The notes beneath the pieces were generated by a model, which ran no database searches, had not been told where the DNA came from, and was given only the letters and a program-made list of their open reading frames with translations. This document shows, in pieces, positions 16,885-26,107 of a DNA stretch of 64,000 nucleotides (within the stretch, counting starts at the first letter, position 1; every line of letters begins with the position of its first letter). The stretch lies in assembly GCF_036346295.1 (NCBI RefSeq), contig NZ_CP107819.1, forward strand, positions 2,790,001-2,854,000, in the 5' to 3' direction. Both the position numbers and the translations under genes were made by a program. Source of the stretch: Streptomyces sp. NBC_00536 (lineage in GTDB: Bacteria > Actinomycetota > Actinomycetes > Streptomycetales > Streptomycetaceae).

Positions 16885-18270
16885 ATGTCACAAGCACCCC
16901 TGCCGGAACTCGCCCAGGAGCCGGAACCCCTCGGCCACGGGCTCAAGCAGCGCCACCTGACCATGCTCGGCCTGGGCGGTGTGATCGGCGCCGGGCTCTT
17001 CGTCGGCTCGGGCGCGGGCATCACCATCGCCGGTCCCGCGATCGTCGTCTCGTATCTGCTCGCGGGCGTCCTCGCGATGCTGGTGATGCGGATGCTCGGC
17101 GAGATGTCGGCCGCCCTGCCCGCGTCGGGCTCCTTCTCCGTGCACGCGGAGCGGGCGCTGGGCCGCTGGGCCGGGTTCTCGGCGGGCTGGCTGTACTGGT
17201 TCCTGCTCGTCGTGGTGCTGGCCGTGGAGGCGACTGGCGCCGCGAAGATCGCGAACGGCTGGGTGCCGGGGATCGCCCAGTGGGCCTGGGTGCTGATCTT
17301 CATGGTGGTCTTCACCGCGAGCAACCTGGCCGCCGTGCGCAATTTCGGCGAGTTCGAGTTCTGGTTCGCGACCCTGAAGGTCGGCGCGATCGTGCTGTTC
17401 CTGGTGCTCTCCACGCTGGCGGTCTTCGGCCTGCTGCCGGACACCGATCCGGTCGGCATGACCAACCTGACCGGTCACGGCGGTTTCGCGCCCAACGGGT
17501 TCAGCGGGGTGATCGCGGGCATGCTCGCCGTCGTCTTCGCCTTCGGCGGCCTGGAGGTCGTCACCATCGCGGCGGCCGAGTCCGACGACCCGGCCCGCTC
17601 GGTGGCCCGCGCGGTGCGCAGCGCGGTGTGGCGCATCCTCTTCTTCTACATCGGGTCGATGCTGGTCATCGTGACCCTGCTGCCGTGGGATGCGATGAAG
17701 GCGGGAGCGAGCCCGTACGTCGCCGTCCTGGACTCGATCGGCATCCCGGGCGCCGGGCAGATCATGAACATCGTGGTGTTCGTGGCACTGCTGTCGGCGC
17801 TGAACGCCAATCTCTACGGGTCCTCGCGGATGGTGTTCTCGCTGGCCGAGCGCGGCGAGGCGCCCCGGGCGCTGCTGACGGTGTCGCCGGGCGGGGTGCC
17901 GCGGCGCGCGGTGTTCGCGTCGGTGGCCTTCGGGTTCGTGTCGGTGGTGCTGAACCTGCTGTGGCCCGACACGGTCTTCCTCTACATGCTCAACGCGGTC
18001 GGCGCGGTGCTGCTGTTCGTGTGGGCGCTGATCGCGGTCTCGCAGCTGAAGCTGCGGCGCCGGATCGAGCGGGAGATGCCGGAGCGGCTGACCCTGCGGA
18101 TGTGGTGCTTCCCGTACCTGACCTGGGTGGCGCTGGCCGGCATGGCGGCGGTGCTGGTGCTGATGCTGTTCGACGACTCGGCCAGGCCGCAGCTCCTGTG
18201 GTCGGGCGGCGCGGCGGTGGTGGTGCTGCTGGTGGCGTGGGCGCGGGAGATCCGGGCCGGCCGCTCCTGA
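16885..18270 (+). CDS. APC-family amino acid permease (paralogue 2)
   Basis: 461 residues and about twelve membrane segments. It is closely related to its neighbours: GLGGVIGAGLFVGSGAGITIAGPA in helix 1, MRMLGEMSAALPASGSFSVHAERALG, and AAVRNFGEFEFWFATLKV. The start is ambiguous. ATG 16885 gives MSQAPLPELAQ; a GTG at 16879 in the same frame has GGGGA at better spacing. The last residues are basic and cytoplasmic. The substrate is unknown. Confidence 0.88.
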   Translation: MSQAPLPELAQEPEPLGHGLKQRHLTMLGLGGVIGAGLFVGSGAGITIAGPAIVVSYLLAGVLAMLVMRMLGEMSAALPASGSFSVHAERALGRWAGFSAGWLYWFLLVVVLAVEATGAAKIANGWVPGIAQWAWVLIFMVVFTASNLAAVRNFGEFEFWFATLKVGAIVLFLVLSTLAVFGLLPDTDPVGMTNLTGHGGFAPNGFSGVIAGMLAVVFAFGGLEVVTIAAAESDDPARSVARAVRSAVWRILFFYIGSMLVIVTLLPWDAMKAGASPYVAVLDSIGIPGAGQIMNIVVFVALLSALNANLYGSSRMVFSLAERGEAPRALLTVSPGGVPRRAVFASVAFGFVSVVLNLLWPDTVFLYMLNAVGAVLLFVWALIAVSQLKLRRRIEREMPERLTLRMWCFPYLTWVALAGMAAVLVLMLFDDSARPQLLWSGGAAVVVLLVAWAREIRAGRS

Positions 18271-18426
18271 TGCCGTCGCCCGTTCCTGATGCCGTCACCG
18301 CGGGCGCATGATCACTTGATGTGAACGGGCCGTCCGGATGCTGGACAGGGAACGTCCGATAAACGGACGGTAGGCAAACTGGTGCACCTCACCCCGTCCC
18401 CCCGCACACCGGACAGGCACCTCTCC

Positions 18427-19869
18427 ATGAGCCAGCGCACCGCCCCATCCACAGAGCAGCAAGAGCAGACGCAGGACCAGCAACAGGACCAGACGCCGGG
18501 GGGCGACACCGGATCCCCCCTCGGCAACGGCCTCAAGCAGCGCCACCTCTCGATGATCGCCCTCGGCGGAGTCATCGGGGCCGGTCTCTTCGTGGGCTCC
18601 GGCGCGGGCATCGCCGCCGCCGGGCCCTCGATCGTGCTCGCCTACGCGGTGTCCGGGCTGCTCGTGATGTTCGTGATGCGGATGCTCGGCGAGATGTCCG
18701 CCGCGAACCCCGCCTCCGGCTCCTTCTCGGTGCATGCCGAGCGCGCGATCGGCCCGTGGGCCGGTTTCACGGCGGGCTGGATGTTCTGGATCCTGCTGTG
18801 CGTCGGCGTGGCCATCGAGGCCATCGGCGCGGCGCACATCGTGACGGGCTGGCTGCCGGGCACCCCCTCGTGGATGTGGGTGCTGATCTTCATGGCCGTG
18901 TTCTGCGGCTCCAACCTGGGCGCCGTCGCGAACTTCGGCGAGTTCGAGTTCTGGTTCTCCGCGCTCAAGATCGGCGCCATCGCGCTCTTCCTGGGCCTGG
19001 GCGTGCTCGCCGTCCTCGGCGTGCTGCCCGGCACCTCCTCCCCCGGCTCGGCGAACCTGCTGCACGACGGCGGCTTCCTGCCCAATGGCATGGACGGGCT
19101 GCTCGTCGGCCTGCTGGCCTCGGTCGTCGCCTACGGCGGCCTGGAGACGGTGACCATCGCCGCCGCCGAGTCCGAGGACCCGGTGCGGGGCGTCGCCAAG
19201 GCCGTGAAGACCACCATGTGGCGGATCGCGATCGTTTACGTCGGCTCGATGCTGGTGATCGTGACGCTGCTGCCGTGGAACGACCCGGCGGTCACCGACC
19301 AGGGCCCGTACGCCGCCACGCTGAACCACCTGGGCATCCCCGCCGCGGGCCAGGTCATGAACGTGGTCATCCTGATCGCGCTGCTGTCGGCGATGAACGC
19401 CAACATCTACGGCTCCTCGCGCATGGCCTACTCGCTGGTCTCCCGCGGCCAGGGCCCCAAGGCGCTGGGCAAGCTCAGCAACCGGGTGCCGCGCCGCGCG
19501 GTCCTCGCCTCCTCCGGCTTCGGCTTCGTCACCGTGCTGCTGTCCTACTGGTATCCCGAGACCCTGTTCGCCTGGCTGCTGAACATGGTCGGCGGCGTGA
19601 TCCTGGTGGTCTGGGGCTTCATCGCCGTCTCCCAGTTCGTGCTGCGGCGCCGGCTGGAGCGCGAGGACCCGCGCAAGCTGGTCGTCCGGATGTGGGGCTT
19701 CCCGTACCTGACCTGGGTGGCCCTGGCGGGGGTCGTCGGCGTCCTGGTCCTGATGGCGGTGGGCGAGGACACCCGGGTCCAGGTCCTGTTCACCGGCGGG
19801 CTCGCGGTCGCCCTCGCGGTGACCGGGTACGTCCGCCAGCGCGCGGCGGCGGCGCGCGCGGCGGCGTGA
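18427..19869 (+). CDS. APC-family amino acid permease (paralogue 3)
   Basis: 480 residues. The N-terminal 30 are polar and Gln-rich (EQQEQTQDQQQDQ), then the shared core begins (GLKQRHLSMIALGGVIGAGL), ending with an Ala/Arg tail. Motifs match the other two copies, including NFGEFEFWFSALKIG and SRMAYSLVSRGQGPKAL. Start ATG 18427 has GGACAGG upstream. A 157-bp gap before it suggests its own promoter. Tandem duplication with later divergence is the simplest origin. Confidence 0.88.
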   Translation: MSQRTAPSTEQQEQTQDQQQDQTPGGDTGSPLGNGLKQRHLSMIALGGVIGAGLFVGSGAGIAAAGPSIVLAYAVSGLLVMFVMRMLGEMSAANPASGSFSVHAERAIGPWAGFTAGWMFWILLCVGVAIEAIGAAHIVTGWLPGTPSWMWVLIFMAVFCGSNLGAVANFGEFEFWFSALKIGAIALFLGLGVLAVLGVLPGTSSPGSANLLHDGGFLPNGMDGLLVGLLASVVAYGGLETVTIAAAESEDPVRGVAKAVKTTMWRIAIVYVGSMLVIVTLLPWNDPAVTDQGPYAATLNHLGIPAAGQVMNVVILIALLSAMNANIYGSSRMAYSLVSRGQGPKALGKLSNRVPRRAVLASSGFGFVTVLLSYWYPETLFAWLLNMVGGVILVVWGFIAVSQFVLRRRLEREDPRKLVVRMWGFPYLTWVALAGVVGVLVLMAVGEDTRVQVLFTGGLAVALAVTGYVRQRAAAARAAA

Positions 19870-19937
19870 CGCTCCCCCACCCGTGACACTCCCTCACCCT
19901 CGACCGCACGCCGGAAATAGATGCTGCTAGCGTGCAG

Positions 19938-19954
19938 TTGCGCAAGTGTTGCAA
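19938..19954 (+). promoter_or_regulatory. Probable Nur (nickel-responsive) operator of sodF
   Basis: The sequence TTGCGCAAGTGTTGCAA sits 29 bp before the sodF start. Read on the minus strand it is TTGCAA-N5-GCGCAA, close to the published Nur box of S. coelicolor sodF (TTGCAA-N5-TTGCAA, recalled). Nur with nickel represses sodF so that the nickel enzyme SodN is used instead. The overlap with the expected promoter fits repression. Confidence 0.65.
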
Positions 19955-19983
19955 TAAGAACACTGAGGGGACCGGATATCCGC

Positions 19984-20640
19984 ATGGCCATCTACACGCT
20001 TCCTGAGCTGCCGTACGACTACGCGGCGCTGGAGCCGGTGATCAACCCGCAGATCATCGAGCTGCACCACGACAAGCACCACGCCGCCTACGTCGCGGGT
20101 GCCAACACCACGCTGGAGCAGCTGGAGGAGGCGCGCGACAAGGAGAACTGGGGCGCGCTGAACGGCCTGGAGAAGAACCTCGCGTTCCACCTCTCCGGCC
20201 ACATCCTGCACAGCATCTACTGGCACAACATGGCGAACCCGAAGACGGACGAGGGCGGCGGCGTCCCGGACGAGAAGGACGGTCTCGGCGACCTCGCGGA
20301 CGCCATCACCGCGTCCTTCGGATCGTTCGAGAAGTTCCGCAAGCAGCTCACCTTCGCGGCCTCCGCGACGCAGGGCTCCGGCTGGGGCGTGCTCGCGTAC
20401 GAGCCGGTCAGCGGCCGTCTGATCGTCGAGCAGATCTACGACCACCAGGGCAATGTGGGCCAGGCCTCGGTGCCGGTCCTGGTCTTCGACGCCTGGGAGC
20501 ACGCCTTCTACCTGCAGTACAAGAACCAGAAGGTGGACTTCATCGAGGCGATGTGGAAGGTCGTCAACTGGCAGGACGTGGCCAAGCGCTACGCCGACGC
20601 CAAGGCGAACACCCCGCTGCTGATCCCCGCCCAGGGCTGA
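19984..20640 (+). CDS. sodF: Iron (Fe/Zn) superoxide dismutase
   Basis: 218 residues. The four metal ligands are in place: His in [13 protein letters not shown], His in [11 protein letters not shown], and Asp and His in [29 protein letters not shown] is the typical Fe/Mn SOD core. It is cytoplasmic and converts superoxide to peroxide and oxygen. ATG 19984 lies behind GAGGGG. The upstream Nur-like site suggests it is off when nickel is plentiful. Confidence 0.95.
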   Translation: MAIYTLPELPYDYAALEPVINPQIIELHHDKHHAAYVAGANTTLEQLEEARDKENWGALNGLEKNLAFHLSGHILHSIYWHNMANPKTDEGGGVPDEKDGLGDLADAITASFGSFEKFRKQLTFAASATQGSGWGVLAYEPVSGRLIVEQIYDHQGNVGQASVPVLVFDAWEHAFYLQYKNQKVDFIEAMWKVVNWQDVAKRYADAKANTPLLIPAQG

Positions 20641-20675
20641 TCAGCTCCTGAGCCGCCCGCCTCGTGATCGTCTTC

Positions 20676-21401
20676 TCACCCTTCACGTACGGGCGTTTCC
20701 ACCGGAGGGCCCTCGCGAGGACATGACTCGCGGGGGCCTTCCGCGTCCCCCGGGCTCACCGGACCCGCCGCGTCCACCAGGCCGTCGACCTCGCCGACCG
20801 CCGTGAACTCCTGCGCCAGACCCGTCTCGTGCAGCCGCGCGAAGGGCGTGAAGGGGATGCCGAACTCCGACTCGCCGTGGTCGAAGTTCCAGCTCTTGTG
20901 GACCTGGAAGCGGTAGTCGGTCACCACCGATCCGTCCGCGTGCACCCGGACCGTGCCGCTGATCCGGTACTGGGCCCCGCGCAGCGCCAGCCACCAGTCC
21001 GCGCTGCCCCGCCGGGTGATCAGCACCCCGCGCCAGCCGCTGTCCGCCGCGTACGCCCCCGGCTCGCCCAGCGCCCGTGCGCCCTCCCGCCACTGCGCGA
21101 GCCGCCGGTCGACCTCGGCCCGTACGGCGGGCACCGCCAGCAGCGCCCGCGCGTCGACCCGGTACGGGCGCCCCGCGCCCCGCAGGTAGTGGCGCAGGGT
21201 GCCCGCGGCGTGCCGGACCCCGAGCGCGGTCCACAGCGGGGGCACGGCGAGCGCGGCGGCGCGCAGCACGCGGTCGCGGGGGCGGGCGGGGAGGCTGCCG
21301 TGGGGCGCGTTGTCACCCGGCTGCCCCGGCGTGGACCGGCCGCCCTCACGCCCGAGCGGCACCGCGCCCGCGCCCGCGTCCGTACCCGGATCCGTCCCCA
21401 T
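20676..21401 (-). CDS. Hypothetical protein (241 aa)
   Basis: No signal peptide, but a short hydrophobic patch near residue 50 (VLRAAALAVPPLWTALGVRH). The middle has WREGARALGEPGAYAADSGWRGVLITRRGSADWWLALRGAQYRI, then a likely beta-rich part with VVTDYRFQVHKSWNFDHGE. Both ends are Pro/Gly-rich. I do not recognise the family; similar stand-alone proteins occur in Streptomyces. ATG 21401 is the most plausible start. It converges on sodF with 35 bp between. Confidence 0.7.
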   Translation of the reverse strand: MGTDPGTDAGAGAVPLGREGGRSTPGQPGDNAPHGSLPARPRDRVLRAAALAVPPLWTALGVRHAAGTLRHYLRGAGRPYRVDARALLAVPAVRAEVDRRLAQWREGARALGEPGAYAADSGWRGVLITRRGSADWWLALRGAQYRISGTVRVHADGSVVTDYRFQVHKSWNFDHGESEFGIPFTPFARLHETGLAQEFTAVGEVDGLVDAAGPVSPGDAEGPRESCPREGPPVETPVREG

Positions 21402-21451
21402 AACGGGACGGTAAGGGAGGATCCGGGCGGCTGCTACTCGACTGCCCGCCG

Positions 21452-22099
21452 CTACGCGAAGTTCGGGCCGACCGTACGGGTCCGCTTGATCTCGAAGAAG
21501 CCGGGCGTGGACGCCACCAGCAGGGTGCCGTCCCACAGCCGGGCCGCGGCCTCGCCGCGCGGGGCCGGGGTGACGACCGGGCCGAAGAAGGCCACGTCCG
21601 CGCCGTCGGCGCCGGGCACCGAGATCACCGGGGTGCCGACCTCCTGGCCGACCCGGTCTATGCCGTTGTTGTGCGAGGCGCGCAGGATCTCGTCGTACTC
21701 GTCCGAGTCGGCGTACTCGATCAGCTCGGCCGGGAGACCGACGTCGGCGAGGGCGGCGGCTATGGTGTCGCGGCCCGCGCCCTGGTCCTCGTTGTGGAAG
21801 CGGGTGCCGAGCGCCGTGTAGAGCTTGCCGGTGATCTCGCTGCCGTGCTTCTGCTGGGCGGCCACGACCACGCGGACCGGCTCCAGGCCCTTGGGGCCGA
21901 GCAGGTCGCGGTAGCGCTCGGGCAGTTCGTCGAGCTTGTTCTCGTTCAGCACGGCGAGGCTCATGACGTGCCAGCGCACCTCGATGTCACGGACCTTCTC
22001 GACCTCCAGCATCCAGCGGGAGGTCATCCAGGCCCAGGGGCAGAGCGGGTCGAACCAGAAATCGACCGGGGTCTTCTCGGGCACCTGGGTGTCGGGCAT
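21452..22099 (-). CDS. DsbA-family protein, Rv2466c-like (mycothiol-dependent reductase family), monothiol
   Basis: 215 residues with a thioredoxin fold carrying a helical insert. It begins VDFWFDPLCPWAWMTSRWMLEVE, matching Rv2466c of Mycobacterium tuberculosis, a mycothiol-dependent reductase with CPWC. Here the second cysteine is Ala (Cys20, Ala23), leaving a monothiol site. GTPVISVP is the cis-Pro loop. Such monothiol sites can still form mixed disulfides with mycothiol. Start ATG 22099 has GAGGAG upstream. Divergent from pepN. Confidence 0.85.
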   Translation of the reverse strand: MPDTQVPEKTPVDFWFDPLCPWAWMTSRWMLEVEKVRDIEVRWHVMSLAVLNENKLDELPERYRDLLGPKGLEPVRVVVAAQQKHGSEITGKLYTALGTRFHNEDQGAGRDTIAAALADVGLPAELIEYADSDEYDEILRASHNNGIDRVGQEVGTPVISVPGADGADVAFFGPVVTPAPRGEAAARLWDGTLLVASTPGFFEIKRTRTVGPNFA

Positions 22100-22252
22100 G
22101 ACTCTCCTCGTGGCGACGGGATTCGGGGGCGCATGGGGGGCGCACCGAGGGGGCGCGCTCCCCGTCGCCAACCGCCCGCGAGTCCGGCGCATTCCCCGTG
22201 GGAGGATTCGAACCGAAAACGTGAACACGTGAACACGCACGAAGGAGTGCCC

Positions 22253-24814
22253 GTGTCCGGTGAAAACCTGTCCCGCGACGAGGCCCGTGAGCGGGCCGAG
22301 CTGCTGTCCGTCCAGGGGTACGAGGTGGTCCTCGACCTCCGGTCCGCCGTGGACGAGAGCGAACCGGCCGAGGGGCCACGGACCTTCCGTTCGGTGACGA
22401 CGCTCCGCTTCCGCTCCGCGGTGCCCGGCGCCGCCACCTTCGCGGACCTGATCGCCCCTTCGGTGAACGCGGTCACCCTCAACGGCGCCGCCCTCGACGT
22501 GGCCGCCGTGTTCGACGGCTCGCGGATCGCGCTGGCGGACCTGGCGGCCGAGAACGTCCTGGTCGTGGACGCGAACTGCGCGTACAGCCGGACCGGCGAG
22601 GGCATGCACCGCTTCGTCGACCCGGAGGACGGCGAGGTCTACCTCTACACCCAGTACGAGCCGGCCGACGCCCGGCGGGTGTACGCGAACTTCGAACAGC
22701 CCGACCTGAAGGCCCCGTACCGCTTCGAGGTGACGGCGCCCGAGGGCTGGCAGGTGTGGAGCAACGGCGTGGAGGAGTCCCGCGAGGGAGACACCCGCCG
22801 CTTCGCCGAGACCGCGCCCATCTCGACGTACATCACCTGCGTGGTCGCGGGCCCCTACCACTACGTCACGGACACCTACACGCGCGGCGACCTGACGATC
22901 CCGCTCGGCGCGATGTGCCGCAAGACGCTGGCCAAGCACTTCGACGCGGACGACGTCTTCCTCGTCACCAAGCAGGGGTTCGACTTCTTCCACGAGCACT
23001 TCGACTACCCGTACCCCTTCGGCAAGTACGACCAGGCCTTCGTGCCGGAGTACAACCTGGGCGCCATGGAGAACCCGGGGATGGTGACCTTCCGCGAGGA
23101 GTACATCTTCCGCGGCAAGGTCACCCAGGCCTCCTACGAGCGGCGCGCGAACGTCATCCTGCACGAGATGGCGCACATGTGGTTCGGCGACCTGGTCACC
23201 ATGAAGTGGTGGGACGACCTGTGGCTGAAGGAGTCCTTCGCGGACTTCATGGGCACCTTCTCGATGGTCGAGGCGACCCGCTTCGACAACGGCTGGGTCA
23301 CCTTCGCCAACAACCGCAAGGCCTGGGCCTACCGGGCCGACCAGCTGCCCTCCACGCACCCCATCACGGCCGACATCCGTGACCTGGAGGACGCGAAGCT
23401 CAACTTCGACGGCATCACCTACGCCAAGGGCGCGGCGGTGCTCAAGCAGCTCGTCGCCTACGTCGGCCGGGACGCCTTCCTCGAAGGCGCGCGCCGCTAC
23501 TTCAAGGCCAACGCGTACGGGAACACCACCCTCGACGACCTGCTGTCGGTCCTGGCCGAGGTCTCCGGCCGGGACATGGCCGCATGGTCGCGGGCCTGGC
23601 TCCAGACGGCCGGCGTGAACGCGCTGACCCCGCTGGTGACCTACGACGCGGCCGGGCGGATCACCGAACTCGCCGTGCTCCAGGAGGGCGACGAGCTGCG
23701 CCCGCACCGGGTGGCCGTCGGCCTCTACCGGCTCCAGGACGGCGCGCTGGTCCGCTACGCGCGCACCGAGGCCGATGTCGCGGGCGCGCGCACCGTGGTC
23801 GCCGAACTGGCGGGCGCCGAGCGGCCCGACCTGATCCTGGTCAACGACGACGACCTCACCTACTGCAAGATCCGCTTCGACGAGGGCTCGCTGGCCACGC
23901 TGCGCGCGCACCTGGGCGACCTGACCGACCCGCTGGCGCGGGCGCTGTGCTGGTCGGCGCTGTGGAACCTGACGCGGGACGCGCTCATGCCCGCGCGGGA
24001 CTTCCTCGCGCTGGTCCTGGCCCACGCGGGCCGGGAGAGCGACGTCGGCGTGCTCCAGATGCTGCACGCGCAGGCGCAGAGCGCGGTCACCCACTACGGG
24101 GCGCCCGAGTGGCGCGAGCAGGGCGGCCGGGAGCTGGCCGCGGGCGCGCTGTCGGAACTGCGCCTCGCCGAGCCGGGCTCGGAGCACCAGCTCACCTGGG
24201 CCCGCTTCTTCGCCGCGGGCGCCGCGACCGAGGGCGACTTCCAGCTGCTGCTGGGCCTGCTGGACGGCAGCGCCCGGATCGACGGCCTGGAGGTGGACCA
24301 GGAGCTGCGCTGGGACTTCCTGCTGCCGCTGAGCGCGCACGGCGCGGTGGACGAGGGCGTCCTCGCCGCCGAACTGACCCGGGACGACACGGCGTCGGGC
24401 AAGCGGCACCAGGTGCGGTGCCTGGCGGCGCGGCCGTCGGAGGCCGTCAAGGCGCAGGCGTGGGCCGTGGTCGTCGAGTCGGACGCGCTGTCGAACGCGC
24501 TGGTCGAGGCGACGATCTCGGGGATGCAGCAGTCCTCGCAGCGGGAGCTGCTGGCGCCGTACGCGCAGCGATACTTCGACGCGATCGAGCGGGTGTGGAG
24601 CGAGCGGTCGATCCAGATCGGCATGGACGTGGTGCGCGGGCTGTTCCCCTCGCTCCAGGATCCGGACGCGACGCTGGCGGCGGCCGATGCGTGGGTGGGC
24701 TCGCACGGGGACGGGGCGCCGGCGCTGCGGCGGCTGGTGCTGGAGGCGCGGGACGACCTGGCGCGGGCGTTGCGCGGGCAGCGGTGCGATGCGGGGGCCT
24801 CGGCGGCCGTCTGA
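22253..24814 (+). CDS. pepN: Aminopeptidase N (copy 1)
   Basis: 853 residues, M1 zinc metallopeptidase. The exopeptidase motif is GAMENPG, the zinc site is HEMAHMWFGDLVTMKWWDDLWLKESFA (HExxH-x18-E) and a C-terminal ERAP1-like helical domain follows. It is cytoplasmic and removes N-terminal residues from peptides. GTG 22253 has GAAGGAG at ideal spacing. A second copy is at 34815. Downstream is a hairpin and a repeat-filled gap. Confidence 0.95.
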   Translation: MSGENLSRDEARERAELLSVQGYEVVLDLRSAVDESEPAEGPRTFRSVTTLRFRSAVPGAATFADLIAPSVNAVTLNGAALDVAAVFDGSRIALADLAAENVLVVDANCAYSRTGEGMHRFVDPEDGEVYLYTQYEPADARRVYANFEQPDLKAPYRFEVTAPEGWQVWSNGVEESREGDTRRFAETAPISTYITCVVAGPYHYVTDTYTRGDLTIPLGAMCRKTLAKHFDADDVFLVTKQGFDFFHEHFDYPYPFGKYDQAFVPEYNLGAMENPGMVTFREEYIFRGKVTQASYERRANVILHEMAHMWFGDLVTMKWWDDLWLKESFADFMGTFSMVEATRFDNGWVTFANNRKAWAYRADQLPSTHPITADIRDLEDAKLNFDGITYAKGAAVLKQLVAYVGRDAFLEGARRYFKANAYGNTTLDDLLSVLAEVSGRDMAAWSRAWLQTAGVNALTPLVTYDAAGRITELAVLQEGDELRPHRVAVGLYRLQDGALVRYARTEADVAGARTVVAELAGAERPDLILVNDDDLTYCKIRFDEGSLATLRAHLGDLTDPLARALCWSALWNLTRDALMPARDFLALVLAHAGRESDVGVLQMLHAQAQSAVTHYGAPEWREQGGRELAAGALSELRLAEPGSEHQLTWARFFAAGAATEGDFQLLLGLLDGSARIDGLEVDQELRWDFLLPLSAHGAVDEGVLAAELTRDDTASGKRHQVRCLAARPSEAVKAQAWAVVVESDALSNALVEATISGMQQSSQRELLAPYAQRYFDAIERVWSERSIQIGMDVVRGLFPSLQDPDATLAAADAWVGSHGDGAPALRRLVLEARDDLARALRGQRCDAGASAAV

Positions 24815-24821
24815 TCCGTAG

Positions 24822-24838
24822 CCGGGGCTCCGCCCCGG
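24822..24838 (+). terminator. Short GC hairpin after pepN copy 1
   Basis: CCGGGGC (24822-24828) pairs with GCCCCGG (24832-24838) around TCC, eight bases past the stop. It is part of the dispersed repeat family, which often includes such a 'CCGGGGCTCCGCCCCGG' piece, so its role as a terminator is uncertain. Confidence 0.5.
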
Positions 24839-24845
24839 ACCCCGC

Positions 24846-25025
24846 GCCTCAAACGCCGGCGGGGCTGAAAGATGCCCTCAAACGCCGGGCGGGCTGAATG
24901 TGCCTGCTGGCGGGGCTGGGTTGCCGCGTAGCGGCAATTCCAGCCTCGCCGGCGTTTGAGGCGCCGCCGGAGGCAATGCCCGGCCCCGGGCCGGCTCAAA
25001 GATGCCCTCAAACGCCGGGCGGGCT
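24846..25025. repeat. Dispersed palindromic repeat cluster 1
   Basis: Four variants of CCTCAAACGCCGGCGGGGCTG are packed into this gap: forward at 24847 and 24877, inverted at about 24940-24962, and forward again near 25005. Inverted and forward copies can pair into long stems. The same unit recurs at 37480, 38640 and 46202. The remaining bases to 25147 hold the promoter of the next gene, but no gene of their own. Confidence 0.85.
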
Positions 25026-25147
25026 GGAGTTTGCACCGGCGCCCTATCGACAGTCGAACGCCCGTACTTTAGCCCGGGCTTGTCCCGGTTTGTCGACGAG
25101 CGTGTAACAGCGGTTAGCTGGGCGGCCGGATGCGGAATCCCCGGCTC

Positions 25148-26107
25148 ATGAACCACAACACGCCCCTCCCCCTCCGGCACCTCACCGGCACCCGCCCCCG
25201 CGTCCTGACCCTCGCCCAGCTCCGCGAGCACGGTGTCACCGCCTCGGACGCCGCCGGGCGGCCCTGGCAGCAGATCCTGCCGGGGGTGTTCCTGCTCCAC
25301 TCGGGGGCCGCGACCAGTGAGGAGCGGCTGCACGCGGCGCTGCTGTACGCGGGCCGCCGCGGCGGCGAGGTGATGATCACGGGCCTGGCCGCGCTCGCGC
25401 TGTACCGCTTCACCTCGGCGCCCACCCTGCTCGCCCTGCCGCAGATCGACGTCCTGGTCCCCGGCACCCGGCGGCTGCGGTCCACCGGCTGCGTCCGGGT
25501 GGTCCGTTCGCACGTCCCGCCCCGCCCCGAGGAGGTCACCGGGCTCCCGGTGGCCCCGGTGGCCCGCGCGGTGGCCGACGCCGTCGCGCAGCTCACGGAC
25601 GCGCAGACCGTACGGCGCCTGCTGAGCGAGGCGGTCCGCGGCGGGCACTGCGAACCGGCCGCGCTGGTGCGGGAGCTGACGGTGGCCCGGCTGCTGAACC
25701 AGCCCCACGTGGTGGACGCCGTCGAGTCGCTGCTGGCGGAGGGCCGGGCCATCGCCGAGGACCGGCTGTACGACCTGGTGCGCCTGTTCGGCCTGCCCGA
25801 GCCGGTCTGGAACGTCGACCTGCGCCTCCCCGGCGGCCCGCACCTGGGCGGGGTGGACGCCTACTGGCCCGACCAGGCGGTCGCGGTCGAGCTGGACACC
25901 CGGGCCCCGCGCCAGGGCGAGGACGAGCAGTGGTCGGAGTGCGCGCGCAAGCGGGACGCCCTGGAGCGGCTCGGGGTGACCGTCCTGCACATCACCCCGC
26001 GCAAGCTGCGCGACCACGCCGAGCAGCAGGCGGCGGTCGTCCGGACCGCCCTGACGGCGTCCGGCGACCGCGAGCCCGCCGCCTACCTCGTCGTGCTCCC
26101 CCGGTGA
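25148..26107 (+). CDS. AbiEi-antitoxin-like / DUF559 (restriction-endonuclease-like fold) protein
   Basis: 319 residues. The N-terminal third (TLAQLREHGVTASDAAGRPWQQILPGVFLLHSG) is the winged-helix pattern of AbiEi-type proteins. The C-terminal 100 residues (GGVDAYWPDQAVAVELDT, RKRDALERLGVTVLHITPRKL) look like the DUF559/Vsr-like endonuclease fold, with Asp and Glu-x-Asp in suitable places. This two-domain family is common in actinobacteria, mostly without a neighbouring AbiEii toxin, as here. Start could be ATG 25130 or 25148. The end overlaps the convergent flavoprotein gene. Confidence 0.75.
   Translation: MNHNTPLPLRHLTGTRPRVLTLAQLREHGVTASDAAGRPWQQILPGVFLLHSGAATSEERLHAALLYAGRRGGEVMITGLAALALYRFTSAPTLLALPQIDVLVPGTRRLRSTGCVRVVRSHVPPRPEEVTGLPVAPVARAVADAVAQLTDAQTVRRLLSEAVRGGHCEPAALVRELTVARLLNQPHVVDAVESLLAEGRAIAEDRLYDLVRLFGLPEPVWNVDLRLPGGPHLGGVDAYWPDQAVAVELDTRAPRQGEDEQWSECARKRDALERLGVTVLHITPRKLRDHAEQQAAVVRTALTASGDREPAAYLVVLPR

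Noticed and set aside
10261..20640. A secondary-metabolite cluster
   Set aside because: The genes are transport, repair and central metabolism functions; no PKS, NRPS, terpene or RiPP core is visible.
21452..24706. A 1084-codon minus-strand frame opposite pepN
   Set aside because: The last 215 codons are the DsbA-like gene. The rest is antisense to pepN with a Val/Arg/Gly/Leu-rich composition and no motifs.
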